Of a DNA stretch of 64,000 bases, positions 41,240 to 52,004 are shown one piece after another; position 1 is the stretch's first letter, and every line of letters starts with the position of its first letter. The notes beneath the pieces were generated by a model. The model made no database searches. It was not told where the DNA came from and worked only from the letters and a program-made list of their open reading frames with translations. The translations under genes were made by a program, and so were the position numbers. Source of the DNA: Siphlonurus alternatus (Eukaryota; Arthropoda; Insecta; Ephemeroptera; Siphlonuridae); NCBI GenBank assembly GCA_949825025.1, contig OX463787.1:18633482-18697481 (forward strand). Direction: 5' to 3'.

Positions 41240-41496
41240 CACTTATATTGTTTGTACTTTATAATTAGATATCTCATTTTGTACAGGTAGAATATTCCAT
41301 ATATAATAAGTTGCCTAGTGATATAAGGTGTGAACAAAGTGTTTCTGTGTTTAAGAAGACAGTGACACAATTTCTATTTATTAAGACGATTTCTTTAAAG
41401 ACTGATTATTAAACTCGAAGAAAACTATTAAATATGTATATGTTGACTTATCTTTATGTAAGATGAATAAAATTTTGAATATTGAAATTTTGAATT
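41240..41496 (+). mobile_element. LINE 3' fragment
   Basis: Plus strand encodes NKLPSDIRCEQSVSVFKKTV then TQFLF, a LINE ORF2 C-terminal tail, and ends with an AATAAA-like TGAATAAAATTTTGAATATT tail. Confidence 0.55.
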
Positions 41497-41965
41497 CTTA
41501 TAAAAAATAATAAAGACACAAAAATTTTATGACTTAGGCAAAAGAGTATCCATTCGTCATACTCGTGGCAATCAAGAACTTTTTACTATCAAGTAAGAGG
41601 ATGGATTAAGTTTAAAGCTGGCTTTTTTTCTGCAAAAACGCCACAATTTCTAAACCCAGATACGTCACACCGCTGAATTTTAAAATGCACTTGATTGGTT
41701 AGTTGCTATGTTAGTGGCGGTAAACATTAATATAAAGACGTGGACAAAGTTTCACAGCACAGAGCGCGCCAAAAAATGTTTCACTTTGTGTTCATTCACC
41801 GAGCGTAATTGCTGTTACGTGAGAAAATTTACACCTTTTCATTGAATGTGCATTATAAATGGGCCTTATTCGTATTCGTGTCTTTTCCCCTCCTAAAACT
41901 CTTTAGTTTTTCTGCACATTAGAATATTTAAAAATGTTGAATTTTTCTTTAAAAATACGCACATT

Positions 41966-42339
41966 TTAAGGTAGATAAAATGCCAATCAGCTGTTCGCCG
42001 TACTCTCCATTATGTAAACCTTAGAAAATTCACAAAAATTCTTAATTTTTTTTTAGAGGCAGATATTAATGACTAAAAGCCATAGAAAAACTTTCAAAAT
42101 AATTAAACGAGCTGATTTTTTTTTAACTAAATTTTTAGTTTTTCTCTCCGATAAAAATAATAAAAATAAAAAAATAAAAAAAAAATAAAAATCAGCTCGT
42201 TAAATGTTTTAAAATGCTTTCTTTGCATGCTTATGCACTAATATCTGCCTCTCAAAAAATTTTAGAATTTTTGTGAATTTTCTAAGGTTAATCAAAGGAG
42301 GGTACGTCAAACAGCTGATCAGCGTTATCACTACCTTAA
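41966..42339. mobile_element. Fold-back, about 375 bp
   Basis: TTAAGGTAGATAAAATGCCA with CAGCTGTTCGCCGTACTC is mirrored by the right end ACAGCTGATCAGCGTTATCA and CTACCTTAA. Pairing continues through GAAAATTCACAAAAATTCT to AACGAGCTGATTTTT/AAAAATCAGCTCGTT. Confidence 0.8.
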
Positions 42340-42926
42340 AGGCCCCCATTGCCTTTCACTACATGCCTACTGAAATACATTTAGATACCTGTATTGATCC
42401 TAATAGTACATTTTTTGTTTTACTTTGGGTCAATTAAAAAAAATAAAAAAAAAATAATCAAATAAATATCGCCGAAAGCACGCAAGAGGGAGTTGCAACG
42501 TTGCAGGTAGGAGGAGATTAGGGGATGTAGGGGAAGTTGGAGGTGGGTGACAGGCTGGGCGGGAGGAGGAGGCTACTACCCTACTACCTGCTATGAGCTG
42601 CTGGCTGCAGTAAAATATTATAAAAAAAGAGAAACTAAACTTTTACCAAACTTTGACAGTATTATTTTGTTGCTGAATACATAATAAGATGGAGGATAAG
42701 TTACAGACACTAATTTATATATTCGTTATATATTAATTAAATTTATTATTTATTTACTAAATCATTTTACATATACAGACAACAATTATTGTTTCATTTT
42801 TTAATCACAGTATTTTTCCATTTTTTTTTTTTTTTCAATGTACGTTGAAAATATTGGTAATATAAATAGTATACATTTAAAATGCAGCAAAGAGTTTTAA
42901 ATTATTTCGTAACACTATACATATAA

Positions 42927-43250
42927 GGTCGAGCGTGCGTGGCGCAGTGCATTGACCGGTTCTCGTTAGATCACCGAAGTCAGGCTACGTCAATCGTGGT
43001 TAGTACTTGGATAGGTGACAGTTTCAAGTAAAAATACACTGCTCTCTCCCTGGGGAGAATTCGTCTCGCTTTCCACCCATTGCAGTGATGCACTTGTGTC
43101 TGGTTCCCCAGGCTTTGGACATCACTTTGGTCTATTGATAAAAAGTAGAGGTGTCCGTGTTGACTGGAGTTTTCTACGGTTCCCTCAGTCTCACCTCAGC
43201 GAATACTGGGACGCGTAACAGGCCGTGGCCACCATCCTTTCCTTACCTTA
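42927..43250 (+). mobile_element. 5S rRNA-derived SINE
   Basis: GATCACCGAAGTCAGGC and GTGGTTAGTACTTGGATAGG correspond to the internal promoter (box A to box C) of metazoan 5S rRNA. An unrelated body follows (CTGGTTCCCCAGGCTTTGG, CTACGGTTCCCTCAGTCTC, GGCCGTGGCCACCATCC). The 5' part of 5S is not conserved, so it is a SINE and not a 5S gene. Confidence 0.75.
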
Positions 43251-43443
43251 TGCTTACACATTACACTGCCGCGAGCTGTAAGTCAAAACAATTTAACTTG
43301 CATTATTTCTAATTTAAAGTGTTATGTATTAGCTATACTTATCTATTGCAAAACCGTTTTTCTACTAAACGTAAAGAAGAAATAATTATAAGCGTCGTAG
43401 CATATGCTCATTCAACAAACATTAAATTGTGTGTCTGATTGTT

Positions 43444-43745
43444 GCAGTAAAATTTACAACAGTAGGGCCATACTGCAAAAGTGTATAGATTAGCAGAGTT
43501 TTGCCACTCTGATTTGTTTCAAATCTTTCAAAGGCACGAAAATTCAAAATTTCACCTGAACGTCACGAGGCGTCTCTTCTTAGGAAAAGGATACTACTTG
43601 CGTACGCGTGACGTCACAAAAAATACTTTCAATAATTTTTTAAAAATACTTCCGAGGCTGTAGAAAATCTGAAAAAATATCTGGGTACCACAATTTTGCA
43701 CCATCTATCGATTTCTGCAATAATAAATTGCTGTCCATACTTCAT
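43444..43745. mobile_element. Degenerate family A MITE
   Basis: The right half is clear: GTGACGTCACAAAAAATACT, TTTTTAAAAATACTTCC, CTGAAAAAATATCTGGG, CACCATCTATCGATTTCTGC. The left arm is eroded. Confidence 0.65.
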
Positions 43746-44079
43746 TTTGCTAAAAATTTTGCCGAAGGCAGGTTTGAATTTTAAAAGCCCCTTTTAGGTC
43801 CTATTTTTTATTATGAGATGCATCAAGCAACTGAAATTTCTCTGTAATTTAAAAAAAAAAAAAAAAAATCAAAAATATTTTCGGGACTAAAAAAAGTTTG
43901 AATAAATTGAAAGTAGTGTAACTATTCTGGATTGTTAATCTAATAGAAATTATATACACGGAACATGTTGATAAATATCATCTTTATTTATGTATCATGA
44001 ATAATACATGTAAACAAGAGTATAGGAAATTACATTCAAATCTGATGATCCCCCCTACCCTGAATACCCTCTTTTATAT

Positions 44080-44335
44080 AATTCTTAGGAGTGCCAGAAC
44101 AGCCTATAAGTAAGATCCACGTGCGGCTCTCTGACACTCCTAATTATTACATAATTGACGCAATCACATGACGTCACATCGGTATGTTATAGTGGATTGC
44201 ACAATAACATGCTGAGGTATTATTTAGCCAAACTGCATTCTGATGTGTCTGATGGACACATCTTACATCATAATACAGTAGCATAATTTGGTACCATGTA
44301 TACATTTCTGCAATACTAACATTTTCATTTATAAT
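44080..44335. mobile_element. Remnant MITE sequence
   Basis: AGGAGTGCCA/TGACACTCCT hairpin ends, one TGACGTCA at about 44170, and a family B right arm (AGCATAATTTGGTACCATGT, ATTTCTGCAATA). Confidence 0.4.
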
Positions 44336-44354
44336 TTGTGCAATTTTAGTAAAA

Positions 44355-45795
44355 TGAATATATTAAATTTCAAATTTCCCCGCCATCTTTATTTGTTCAT
44401 CGTGCCAGGTAGTCCACCTTCCTAACATCTGAGAGACGCAGGTTGCAGACTTCCTGCAGAGTGGGGGGGGGGGGGTTAAAGAAAAAGATGGCGCGAACGG
44501 GCAAACAGCCCTTAGCGTCACTGTGTGAGAAAAATTAATTTGTTGATCTACAACGCGAAGAAAGTATTTGTAACTGTGCAAGGTGAATCTTAAATAAATT
44601 AGCAATGGATACCAGTGAAATGATGGACTATTTTAGAAAGGAATTTGATGTACTGAGAAATTTGTTGTTCGACGAGCGTGCTGAGCGTATTGCTCTGCAA
44701 GCTCAGTTCAACCACGAAGTAAGCTGCCTGAAAAGGGCCAACGACGAACTTCAACGAGCATTGGACGCACAAGAAAGTAAGAACAGAAAAAATAACATTA
44801 TAATTTTTGGTGTTGATGAAGCCTCTGATCAGACATGCGAGGAGACTGTGACTGACATTTGCATGTCATTAAAAGTAGATATGGGTGAAAATGGAATTTC
44901 GGAGGCATTCCGTGTTGGCCGCAACCGAGGTAAACGACCAATTGTATGCAAGATCGCAAATTTTAATAAGAAATGTGAAATAATGAATAAAAATAAGCAA
45001 TGTGGAAACTTCAAAATACTTCATGACCTAACAAAAAAAGAGCGACGCGATCGCAAAGAACTCCAGCACCACCTCAACATAGCTAGAGGCAAAGGCAAGC
45101 ATGCATTTTTTAGACACGGCAACATAGTGGTAGATGGCTTCACATATACAAAAGAGCAGTTGTCAAGTGCACCATCACACAACAACGCAACAATGGCGGT
45201 GGACGAGGCAGAATGCAGCAAAAATGACAAACCGACAACATTGCAGTTTTCCGAAACACATGGCTCTGACGTCAGTGTTTCATCAGTTAGGGGAGCAAGC
45301 TCTGAGAAATGCATCCCTTCAAACGTGCGACCTTGGGAACTGAGGAGCCGAGATTGCACCGCGGCGAGTAACGTGAGACCAGCAGCAGCAGAAATCCCCC
45401 GCCCCCGTCAACCAGCTCCAGCTGGCAAAACTGTGCCACGAGATACACTGTACAAAATTAAACGTGCGCCCACCACTCATTCACATGTTGTGCAAAGAAA
45501 AAAAATGATAAATCGTTCAATTAATTAAATCAATTAAAACAAATTAAAAATTTTATTAGCGTACAATGAGTGAATCAACAAATTGGACTAAGAGACTTAC
45601 TTTGGACACTGTGGAATACTTGAGACTTTTAAATTTATATTTTTAAGCAAATAATAAAAAAAAATAAAAAAATCCAAAAAAATTGTAAAACCCCGCAGGT
45701 AGAGATGATATAAAAAGACTTAATTGTTTTGAATCCTAACTCTGTATTTGTATTATGTGAATTTGAATAAAACCTATTCTGAATCTGAATCTGAT
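44355..45795 (+). mobile_element. ORF1-only LINE copy
   Basis: Contains an intact ORF1 (44605-45528) but goes straight to a 3' UTR with AATAAA at about 45766 and a (TCTGAA)n tail ending near 45795. No endonuclease or reverse transcriptase frame follows. The 5' limit is approximate. Confidence 0.65.
44605..45528 (+). CDS. LINE ORF1 protein, RNA-binding/chaperone type
   Basis: A 307-codon intact frame. Residues about 10-55 form a Leu/Glu-rich coiled coil (LRNLLFDERAERIALQAQ...). About 60-170 is an RRM-like transposase-22 type region: NNIIIFGVDEASDQTCEETV, SEAFRVGRNRGKRPIVCKIA, LHDLTKKERRDRKELQHHLN, ARGKGKHAFFRHGNIVVDG. The remaining 130 residues are polar, Ser/Pro-rich. This arrangement is that of ORF1 proteins of arthropod LINEs, which coat the element RNA. 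No CCHC knuckle is seen. Orientation is opposite to the ORF2 element that follows at 46-49 kb, so the two are not one element. Confidence 0.8.
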   Translation: MDTSEMMDYFRKEFDVLRNLLFDERAERIALQAQFNHEVSCLKRANDELQRALDAQESKNRKNNIIIFGVDEASDQTCEETVTDICMSLKVDMGENGISEAFRVGRNRGKRPIVCKIANFNKKCEIMNKNKQCGNFKILHDLTKKERRDRKELQHHLNIARGKGKHAFFRHGNIVVDGFTYTKEQLSSAPSHNNATMAVDEAECSKNDKPTTLQFSETHGSDVSVSSVRGASSEKCIPSNVRPWELRSRDCTAASNVRPAAAEIPRPRQPAPAGKTVPRDTLYKIKRAPTTHSHVVQRKKMINRSIN

Positions 45796-46139
45796 ATGCC
45801 ATGATATTTTCTAGTAAAAGCCTTTTTGAATTGAATTGAATTGGAAAATTTAGCTGCTGTTGCATAATACAATTTTTATATTTATTAAATGTATGATTTT
45901 CCGTTACAAGGAAATATTAACCAAGGAAAAATTATCAATAAAAATATATTAAAAACAATCAAACAAACATTAACTCCGTTTGACTGTATGATGTATTTTA
46001 TTTTGTAAGGAAAAAGCATATTTCAAGGATGAATCTCAGTAGATTGATATCTCGTAATCGTACCGCCGGAATGCAACAAGACTTGCAGGGAACTTAGAAC
46101 TCGCCATCAATTGGTGGCATACAAATTTTGAAGCGAATC

Positions 46140-49100
46140 TGTCTTAGAATAGAATAGAATAGAATACTTTATTTGACCACAGGCGGTACATACAGTGACA
46201 ATAAATTGTCACAATACAGCATTAGTCTTGTCAATAAATAATTAATAACTAAATACAACAACAAACATAAAAAACAGTGTCAAATGAACATTTCAGTCTT
46301 GTCAAATACAATGTTTGTAAAAACCAGGCAACTATAGGAGAACACAATGCATATAGGATTACTTATTTAAATTAATGAAACGTTATAAAAATATTACGAA
46401 TGCATCCTAATATTTTTCTTAGACGTATGTTTTAAAATGTCTCTTTCCGTTATTTTAAATTCATTATGGAAAAACAAATGCATCTCATAATACTCTTTAC
46501 ATACAAGTACTTTTTTTAGCAAATTTTTAAACAGAGTGTCACTTTTTATATTTTTTAACAAGTTTGGAAGTTGATCATAAAATTTTGCTGTTTGATAATA
46601 CGAACTTTTCTCTGTGATTGATTTACTATGACTTGGAATGACAACCTTACAACTATTTCTTGTATTATATGAGTGGACATCATGAAGTATTTTATATGAA
46701 TCGGGATGCTTTCTCTTATACATAATACAATTAAAAATATACACTGAAGGCAATGTCATCAACCCCAAAGATACAAAATGAGTCCTGCAAGATTCCTTTT
46801 GCTTTAAATTTTTCAATATTCTGACTGATCTCTTTTGAAGTGTAAAAATATTTTTAATGTTAACTTCAGTAGTCCCCCAGAATATTATGTTAGCTGAAAG
46901 ATGGGGATAAGCGTATGCATAGTATATTGTTAACATAATTTCCAGAGATACAGAATTTCTAATTGTAAAGAGTACAAAATTCGCAGAATTTAATTTCTTA
47001 CTTATTTGATTCATATGAGATTGCCACTTTAAATTCTCTTGTATATTCAAACCTAAAAATTTAGTACTATCTGTGCGGTGAATTGTTTTATTTTCAATTT
47101 TTAACAGAATGCTACTATCCGGACATTTAAAATCAGTATGGAATTGCATATATTTCGTTTTATTTAGATTTAACATCAATCTAGTTTCATTGCACCAAGT
47201 TTGAAATTTATTAATTGTATCCTTTGCTTTCTCAATTAATTTTTTATTACTACTAGCTGATATAACTACACTTTTATCATCTGCAAATTGATTTAATACA
47301 ATATCTGGTAATTTTTCACTTAAATCATTTGTAGCAATTCCATACAGATCCGGAGACAACCCCGCCCCCTGAGGGACCCCTAATGTCACCCTTAATTCAG
47401 GGGAATTTATAGTCTGATTAATATCATTTTCATCTTTATAGGTTAATTGCACATATTGTCTTCTATCTGTTAGATATGATCTAAATAACTGCAAAACATT
47501 ATTTTCACAACCCATATTCGCTAATTTTGTAACAATAACATCATGATTCAAGGCGTCAAATGCCTTTTGCATGTCAAAATATAGTCCAATGCATACATTA
47601 TTATTCTCAATATTATTATAAATGGGATTTAGAAAATCAAAACATGCCGTGGTCGTAGATTTATTCTCAACAAAACCATGCTGACTCTTACTTATCAAAT
47701 CATTTGATTTTCTAAATTCATTTAGTTGGGGTTGAACAACTTTTTCAAATATTTTTGAAAAAACAGATTGCAGTGAAATTGGTCTATAGTTTGAAACATT
47801 TTTTTTACAACCTATTTTATGCAAAGGAATCACTTTTGATAGTTTTAGTTGCTTTGGGTAAATGCCAGATTTAATTGATTTATTTATTAAGTAGCATAAT
47901 GGGCCCGCAAAAAGACTATCACAATACTTTACAAGGGTGTATGGAATTTCATCTGGACCAGCTGCATTTTTATTAGGTAAAGATTTAATAATTTTTAATA
48001 ATTTTTTTTCTGTTGTTAATTCAATATTAAATTTAGGCTTATTAATATTTTCTGCGTTGGTATGAGGCTGAGAAACCGGATCCGGAAATTTTTCTTCAAC
48101 TAAAGTTTCTACAGTTTTTACAAAAAAATTATTACATTCCACAGAAATATCATGTGGGTTATTTATTACAACACCATCTTTAATAATTTCATTGATAAAT
48201 AAAGAATTTTTTGGTTTTAAGGCACAGTCCATATTAATTACATCCCATATAGCTTTACTTTTATTTTTAGATTTTTTTAAATGTAAATTATTTAGATTTT
48301 TTTTTGCAGCTTTAATTTTATCTTGGTACCTTTTCCATAATATTTTGTACTTGGGCATAAGTTCCGGGTTTTTAAATTTAGCATTTTTATGAAGGTCTCT
48401 CAGATAGTCACCTTCCGCCAATAAATGAGGGTTATTTTTTAACCATGGTGGGGTATTTCTAACATTTCTTAGCCTTTTCTTTATTTTAGGAATAGCACTA
48501 TTCAAATGTTCTTTTACTATTTCAAAAAAAGCATCCCATTTTTGTTCTATATTAAAATTTTCATTATGTAAATCATCCCAATTTTCCTTCAACAGTAAAT
48601 TAAAAAAAGCATCTTTATTACATTTACTAAAAATTCTGCGGTAATTAAATTTAATATTTTTCTTTTTCGGTTGTTGATAACCCGTAACATTTATATTTAC
48701 AATAGTGTAATTATGGTCAGTTATATTTGTACTCTTTGTTTCAGTTTTTATGTGTTCCAATTTATTATTGGTAATGACATGATCAATTAACGTTGAAGAC
48801 TTTTTTGTTACTCTTGTATTATCCTTATTTACTACCTCCAAATTATAGGACTGAAGCAATGAATTATATTTATTAACATTTGCATTTGTAGAATTTACAT
48901 TTATATTCATATCACCACCAAGAATAATTGTTTCATTTATCTTATTTTTTGAAATTTTTATTAAGAATAATTCAAAAAAATGAAAAAAACTTTTTAAATA
49001 TTTTACATCCGGAGACCTATATACTGACCCAACAACAAAAGACTGGTTAGAAATTGTAAATCTGGCACCAACGCACTCAAAAGCATTTTCTGAACATTTT

Positions 49101-49200
49101 ATTTGACTTATATTATGCAGCTGCATATTTTTTCTTGCAAATATAGCCACACCACCACACTTCTGCCTTTTTCTGGAAAAATAAGTAATTAAATTGTAGT
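46140..49200 (-). mobile_element. 5'-truncated jockey/CR1-like LINE
   Basis: Minus-strand element with a 3' UTR ending in AATAAAGTATTCTATTCTAT (pentanucleotide tail). The 5' junction falls within the endonuclease domain near 49170-49205, where the sequence changes into the host MITE. Confidence 0.8.
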
Positions 49201-49318
49201 TTGTAATCAGTTTTGTGAAAACTGAGACCTGTAGAAGTTTTTCATTGGCCTTATGGACGAAATCCGGAAATGGAGCTGTTGTAAGAAAACTGCAAGACCG
49301 AATTTGCTCAAACCACAA
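46394..49318 (-). CDS. LINE ORF2: endonuclease-reverse transcriptase (5'-truncated, frame runs into flanking MITE)
   Basis: A 974-codon intact frame. The first 40 or so residues are translated from the flanking MITE and are not part of the LINE protein. APE-type endonuclease remains from GGVAIFARKN through LGGDMNINVN, STLIDHVIT and ITDHNYTIV, but its N-terminal catalytic part is missing. Reverse transcriptase motifs follow: NAAGPDEIPYTLVKY, VIPLHKIG, NYRPISLQSVFSKIFEK, SQHGFVENKSTTTA, YFDMQKAFDALNHD, GVPQGAGLSPDLYG and FADDKSVV (active site FADD), then LGLNIQENLKWQSH. No stop codon, so insertion is recent or selection recent. Jockey/CR1-type by motif style; the exact clade is not determined. 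Confidence 0.88.
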   Translation of the reverse strand: MWFEQIRSCSFLTTAPFPDFVHKANEKLLQVSVFTKLITNYNLITYFSRKRQKCGGVAIFARKNMQLHNISQIKCSENAFECVGARFTISNQSFVVGSVYRSPDVKYLKSFFHFFELFLIKISKNKINETIILGGDMNINVNSTNANVNKYNSLLQSYNLEVVNKDNTRVTKKSSTLIDHVITNNKLEHIKTETKSTNITDHNYTIVNINVTGYQQPKKKNIKFNYRRIFSKCNKDAFFNLLLKENWDDLHNENFNIEQKWDAFFEIVKEHLNSAIPKIKKRLRNVRNTPPWLKNNPHLLAEGDYLRDLHKNAKFKNPELMPKYKILWKRYQDKIKAAKKNLNNLHLKKSKNKSKAIWDVINMDCALKPKNSLFINEIIKDGVVINNPHDISVECNNFFVKTVETLVEEKFPDPVSQPHTNAENINKPKFNIELTTEKKLLKIIKSLPNKNAAGPDEIPYTLVKYCDSLFAGPLCYLINKSIKSGIYPKQLKLSKVIPLHKIGCKKNVSNYRPISLQSVFSKIFEKVVQPQLNEFRKSNDLISKSQHGFVENKSTTTACFDFLNPIYNNIENNNVCIGLYFDMQKAFDALNHDVIVTKLANMGCENNVLQLFRSYLTDRRQYVQLTYKDENDINQTINSPELRVTLGVPQGAGLSPDLYGIATNDLSEKLPDIVLNQFADDKSVVISASSNKKLIEKAKDTINKFQTWCNETRLMLNLNKTKYMQFHTDFKCPDSSILLKIENKTIHRTDSTKFLGLNIQENLKWQSHMNQISKKLNSANFVLFTIRNSVSLEIMLTIYYAYAYPHLSANIIFWGTTEVNIKNIFTLQKRSVRILKNLKQKESCRTHFVSLGLMTLPSVYIFNCIMYKRKHPDSYKILHDVHSYNTRNSCKVVIPSHSKSITEKSSYYQTAKFYDQLPNLLKNIKSDTLFKNLLKKVLVCKEYYEMHLFFHNEFKITERDILKHTSKKNIRMHS

Positions 49319-49574
49319 GCGATTAAGTTTTAAAACATTCTCAATTTTTATTGAAATTTATTTCATTCGATTCGTTTGCAGGGAAATATTCTTTGACTCC
49401 GAAGTAACTGAGATTAATCGTTAAAAACAAATTTAACCGTAGGATTAAATCGTTTAATTTGGCTTTCGTATTTATTTGCTTACTAAATCCAATACGTATG
49501 TAGTAAAATGAAAATCTTATTGTTCTTACTTCCAACATTAGTAACCTTATACCTGCAGTAACTGAATATAATAG

Positions 49575-49894
49575 AGTGGAGTATTGATCTCAATTTTTTT
49601 TATTGCAGAAATGGATGGAGGGTGCAAAGTTATTCTACCCTGATTTTTTTCAGATTTTTTAGAGCCCGGGAACTATTTTTAAAAAAATATTGAAAGTTAT
49701 TTTTGTGACGTCATGAGACGCCGCTCCTTAAGAAAAAGATAGGACTTGCCGCCGCGTGACGTCACAAAAAGGACATTCAATATATTTTTACAAATATTTC
49801 CCGTTCTGTAAAAAATCTGAAAAAAATCAGGTTAGCATAACTTTGCATGCTCTATCTATTTCTGCATTAAAAAAATTGAGGACAATACTCCGTT
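49575..49894. mobile_element. Family A fold-back MITE, well preserved
   Basis: GTGGAGTATTGATCTCAA mirrored by TTGAGGACAATACTCC, full subterminal arms (AGAGCCCGGGAACTATTTTT) and two TGACGTCA sites. Confidence 0.92.
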
Positions 49895-51145
49895 GAACAG
49901 GAAACAGGTAGGTGTTCAGTTAAAATTAAATATCATTTTTCGTTGTGTCTGTATTTTGCAGTATTTTTTTTTTTACTTTCTTACAAGTCAGTTGTAAACA
50001 TCTGAATTTTAAAAGAAGACAAAATTAAGGAAGTTTAATTAATGCATTCCAGTGCTTTTATTTTTTGATATGCTTCACAATGTTTTTTACGGTTCCATGA
50101 ATCACATTTTTTTCTAAAATTTACATAATATAACATACTTAATAAGATAGTGTTCATGCAGAACTTACAATTTCTTTTCATAATTAACATTTACCAGATT
50201 ATAAATTTCTATAAAAAATAATTCTAATTAATAAGCATTATTGTTTTTAATTGAATGATTAAGTAATACATCTAAATAATACAATTATATAACCTTCATG
50301 GATGATTAAACAATCAACAGTAAACAATATTTTTTTATATTTTAACGTCGCGTTCAAAGTACATCAATCGTTGACGACAAAAAATACGAACCTATCAAAC
50401 TGCTTAAACTTCAACTTGCCCACAAATTATATCGATATAACGTTTTGGTCTCGCGCGGTAATACTATGGTTCAAATATATACTATATCTAATACTTTCAA
50501 AACTTTTTATTTTTGGTAAAGCTAGGCTCGTATTTAAAACAATTAAGTTTCATAAGAATGTATAAAACATTTGATTAAGGATTATTTTCACTAGTTTAAT
50601 TAATTTTTGATGGTAAAAAAAATAAAAAAAATTCTAACATATATAGAACCAAATTACTGTTCATTTTCTGAAGTAAAAAAAGTAATTATTCAGTCCAGGT
50701 TTTGAGATATTAATTTCTTTAGTTCAAAAAGATGCTTATTTGACTTGATTTGAAAATAGCCGCCAGATTTCCAATGATATTCCCACTATTTATATCTTGA
50801 TTATCTCAAAAACTAGAATGAATTTTGCTTCATTTTTTTTTTTTTTTTTTTTTTTTGCTGAAAATTTATGTTATAATGTAAGGAAGGTTTACTACAATTT
50901 TCAGAGTGATTCACCATCTCCTAAGACTAGTAACAATAATCCTTAATGTATGATTATTAGTATTATTACTATTGCAAAATATCATTGAATTTTGAACTTT
51001 TAAATAAGCTTGTGTCAACTGTCAACACTACTGCAATGTTTTTCGAATTTTGATATAATTGTATTAAACATTTAGGTTATATAATTATATTATTAATAAA
51101 TATTATACTGACTATACTATGATATACGTATAATATATTATATTT
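49895..51145. other. AT-rich intergenic DNA
   Basis: Poly-T run near 50830-50855; no gene or repeat family recognised. Confidence 0.5.
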
Positions 51146-51502
51146 TTGTTTAATACATTTTATTTAAATATAAGGAAGAATAATGAGAAATTTTGGATAG
51201 GAAAAAAATTAAATTTTTTGCAAGCAAAGAAAGACGTAAAACCAATAATATTGACACACTGTGTATATAATAGCACTATATCGTCCTTTGTCCGCAATAA
51301 AAAGCTATCTGCCTACCAAGATCTCGTTGCAGTAATGATCTATGTACGGGAGCGTGAAATTTTATACTTATTCAGAGCTCATATTTGCGCTCACTGGAAA
51401 GAGAAGATAGCTCAATATTGCAATGAAATCGTGATAAGAGAAAGCTCAATATATACAATAATAGCTCCACTTCTTTATTTAATACTTAGAAATTACATAT
51501 AA
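51146..51502 (+). CDS. Unrecognised 118-codon ORF
   Basis: Contains SAYQDLVAVMIYVREREILY, LFRAHICAHWKEKIAQYCNE and a hydrophobic C-terminus. No family recognised, no splice or promoter context, and it abuts a MITE at 51503. It may be a chance frame or a repeat remnant. Confidence 0.15.
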   Translation: MFNTFYLNIRKNNEKFWIGKKLNFLQAKKDVKPIILTHCVYNSTISSFVRNKKLSAYQDLVAVMIYVREREILYLFRAHICAHWKEKIAQYCNEIVIRESSIYTIIAPLLYLILRNYI

Positions 51503-51806
51503 ATAATTATGGTTTTCTCAATTTTTTCAGATTTTTTGAATGGAACAAATTAAAAAAAATATAAATTTAAAATTTCATAAAGAGGTTGGTACCGATGGGA
51601 CAACCGTGATGTCATTTTCTCACGCTATGATTAGCTATTGATGACGTCACGGTTGTCCTATTAGATAGTACCACCTTAATTTAGATGTTTTTAATATTTT
51701 TTTTTAAATTAGTTCCTTTAAAAAAATCTGAAAAATGCAGAAACACATAATTTTATATACATTTCCTAATTATGATATAAAAAAATGCAACCATTAATGT
51801 CTATTC
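51503..51806. mobile_element. Family C fold-back MITE, diverged
   Basis: Left AATTATGGTTTTCTCAATTT and right AAAATGCAACCATTAATG; inner GGACAACCGTGATGTCATTT and GATGACGTCACGGTTGTCC are mirrored. Confidence 0.75.
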
Positions 51807-52004
51807 CAGATGAGGGTCGATATAATTAATAACAAATTCATCCTGAAATTAATAATTTTATAACTTACAGTCCACGTCATAAAAAGCTGGTCATTCCACT
51901 GTCTATCATCCTCATATCTTATCTGCATGCGAGTAGCCTGGGAGTAAAGGTCAATAGGTCAGCAAGCAAGCATTTATGATGAGTGAGAGGAGACCAAGGG
52001 TCTT

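Larger units (their letters stand above)
46031..49417. mobile_element. Family E MITE split by a LINE insertion
   Basis: Left piece (46031-46138: ATCTCAGTAGATTGA, AACTCGCCATCAATTGGTGG) and right piece (49205-49417: TTCATTGGCCTTATGGACGA, AATTTGCTCAAACCACAAGC, AAGTAACTGAGATTAATC) together correspond to the uninterrupted copy at 18813-19129. Confidence 0.85.

Noticed and set aside
43015..43218. 67-codon ORF
   Set aside because: Body of the 5S-derived SINE.
44605..49318. A single two-ORF LINE made of the ORF1 at 44.6 kb and ORF2 at 46-49 kb
   Set aside because: The two ORFs are on opposite strands, with separate 3' tails facing each other and MITE sequence between.
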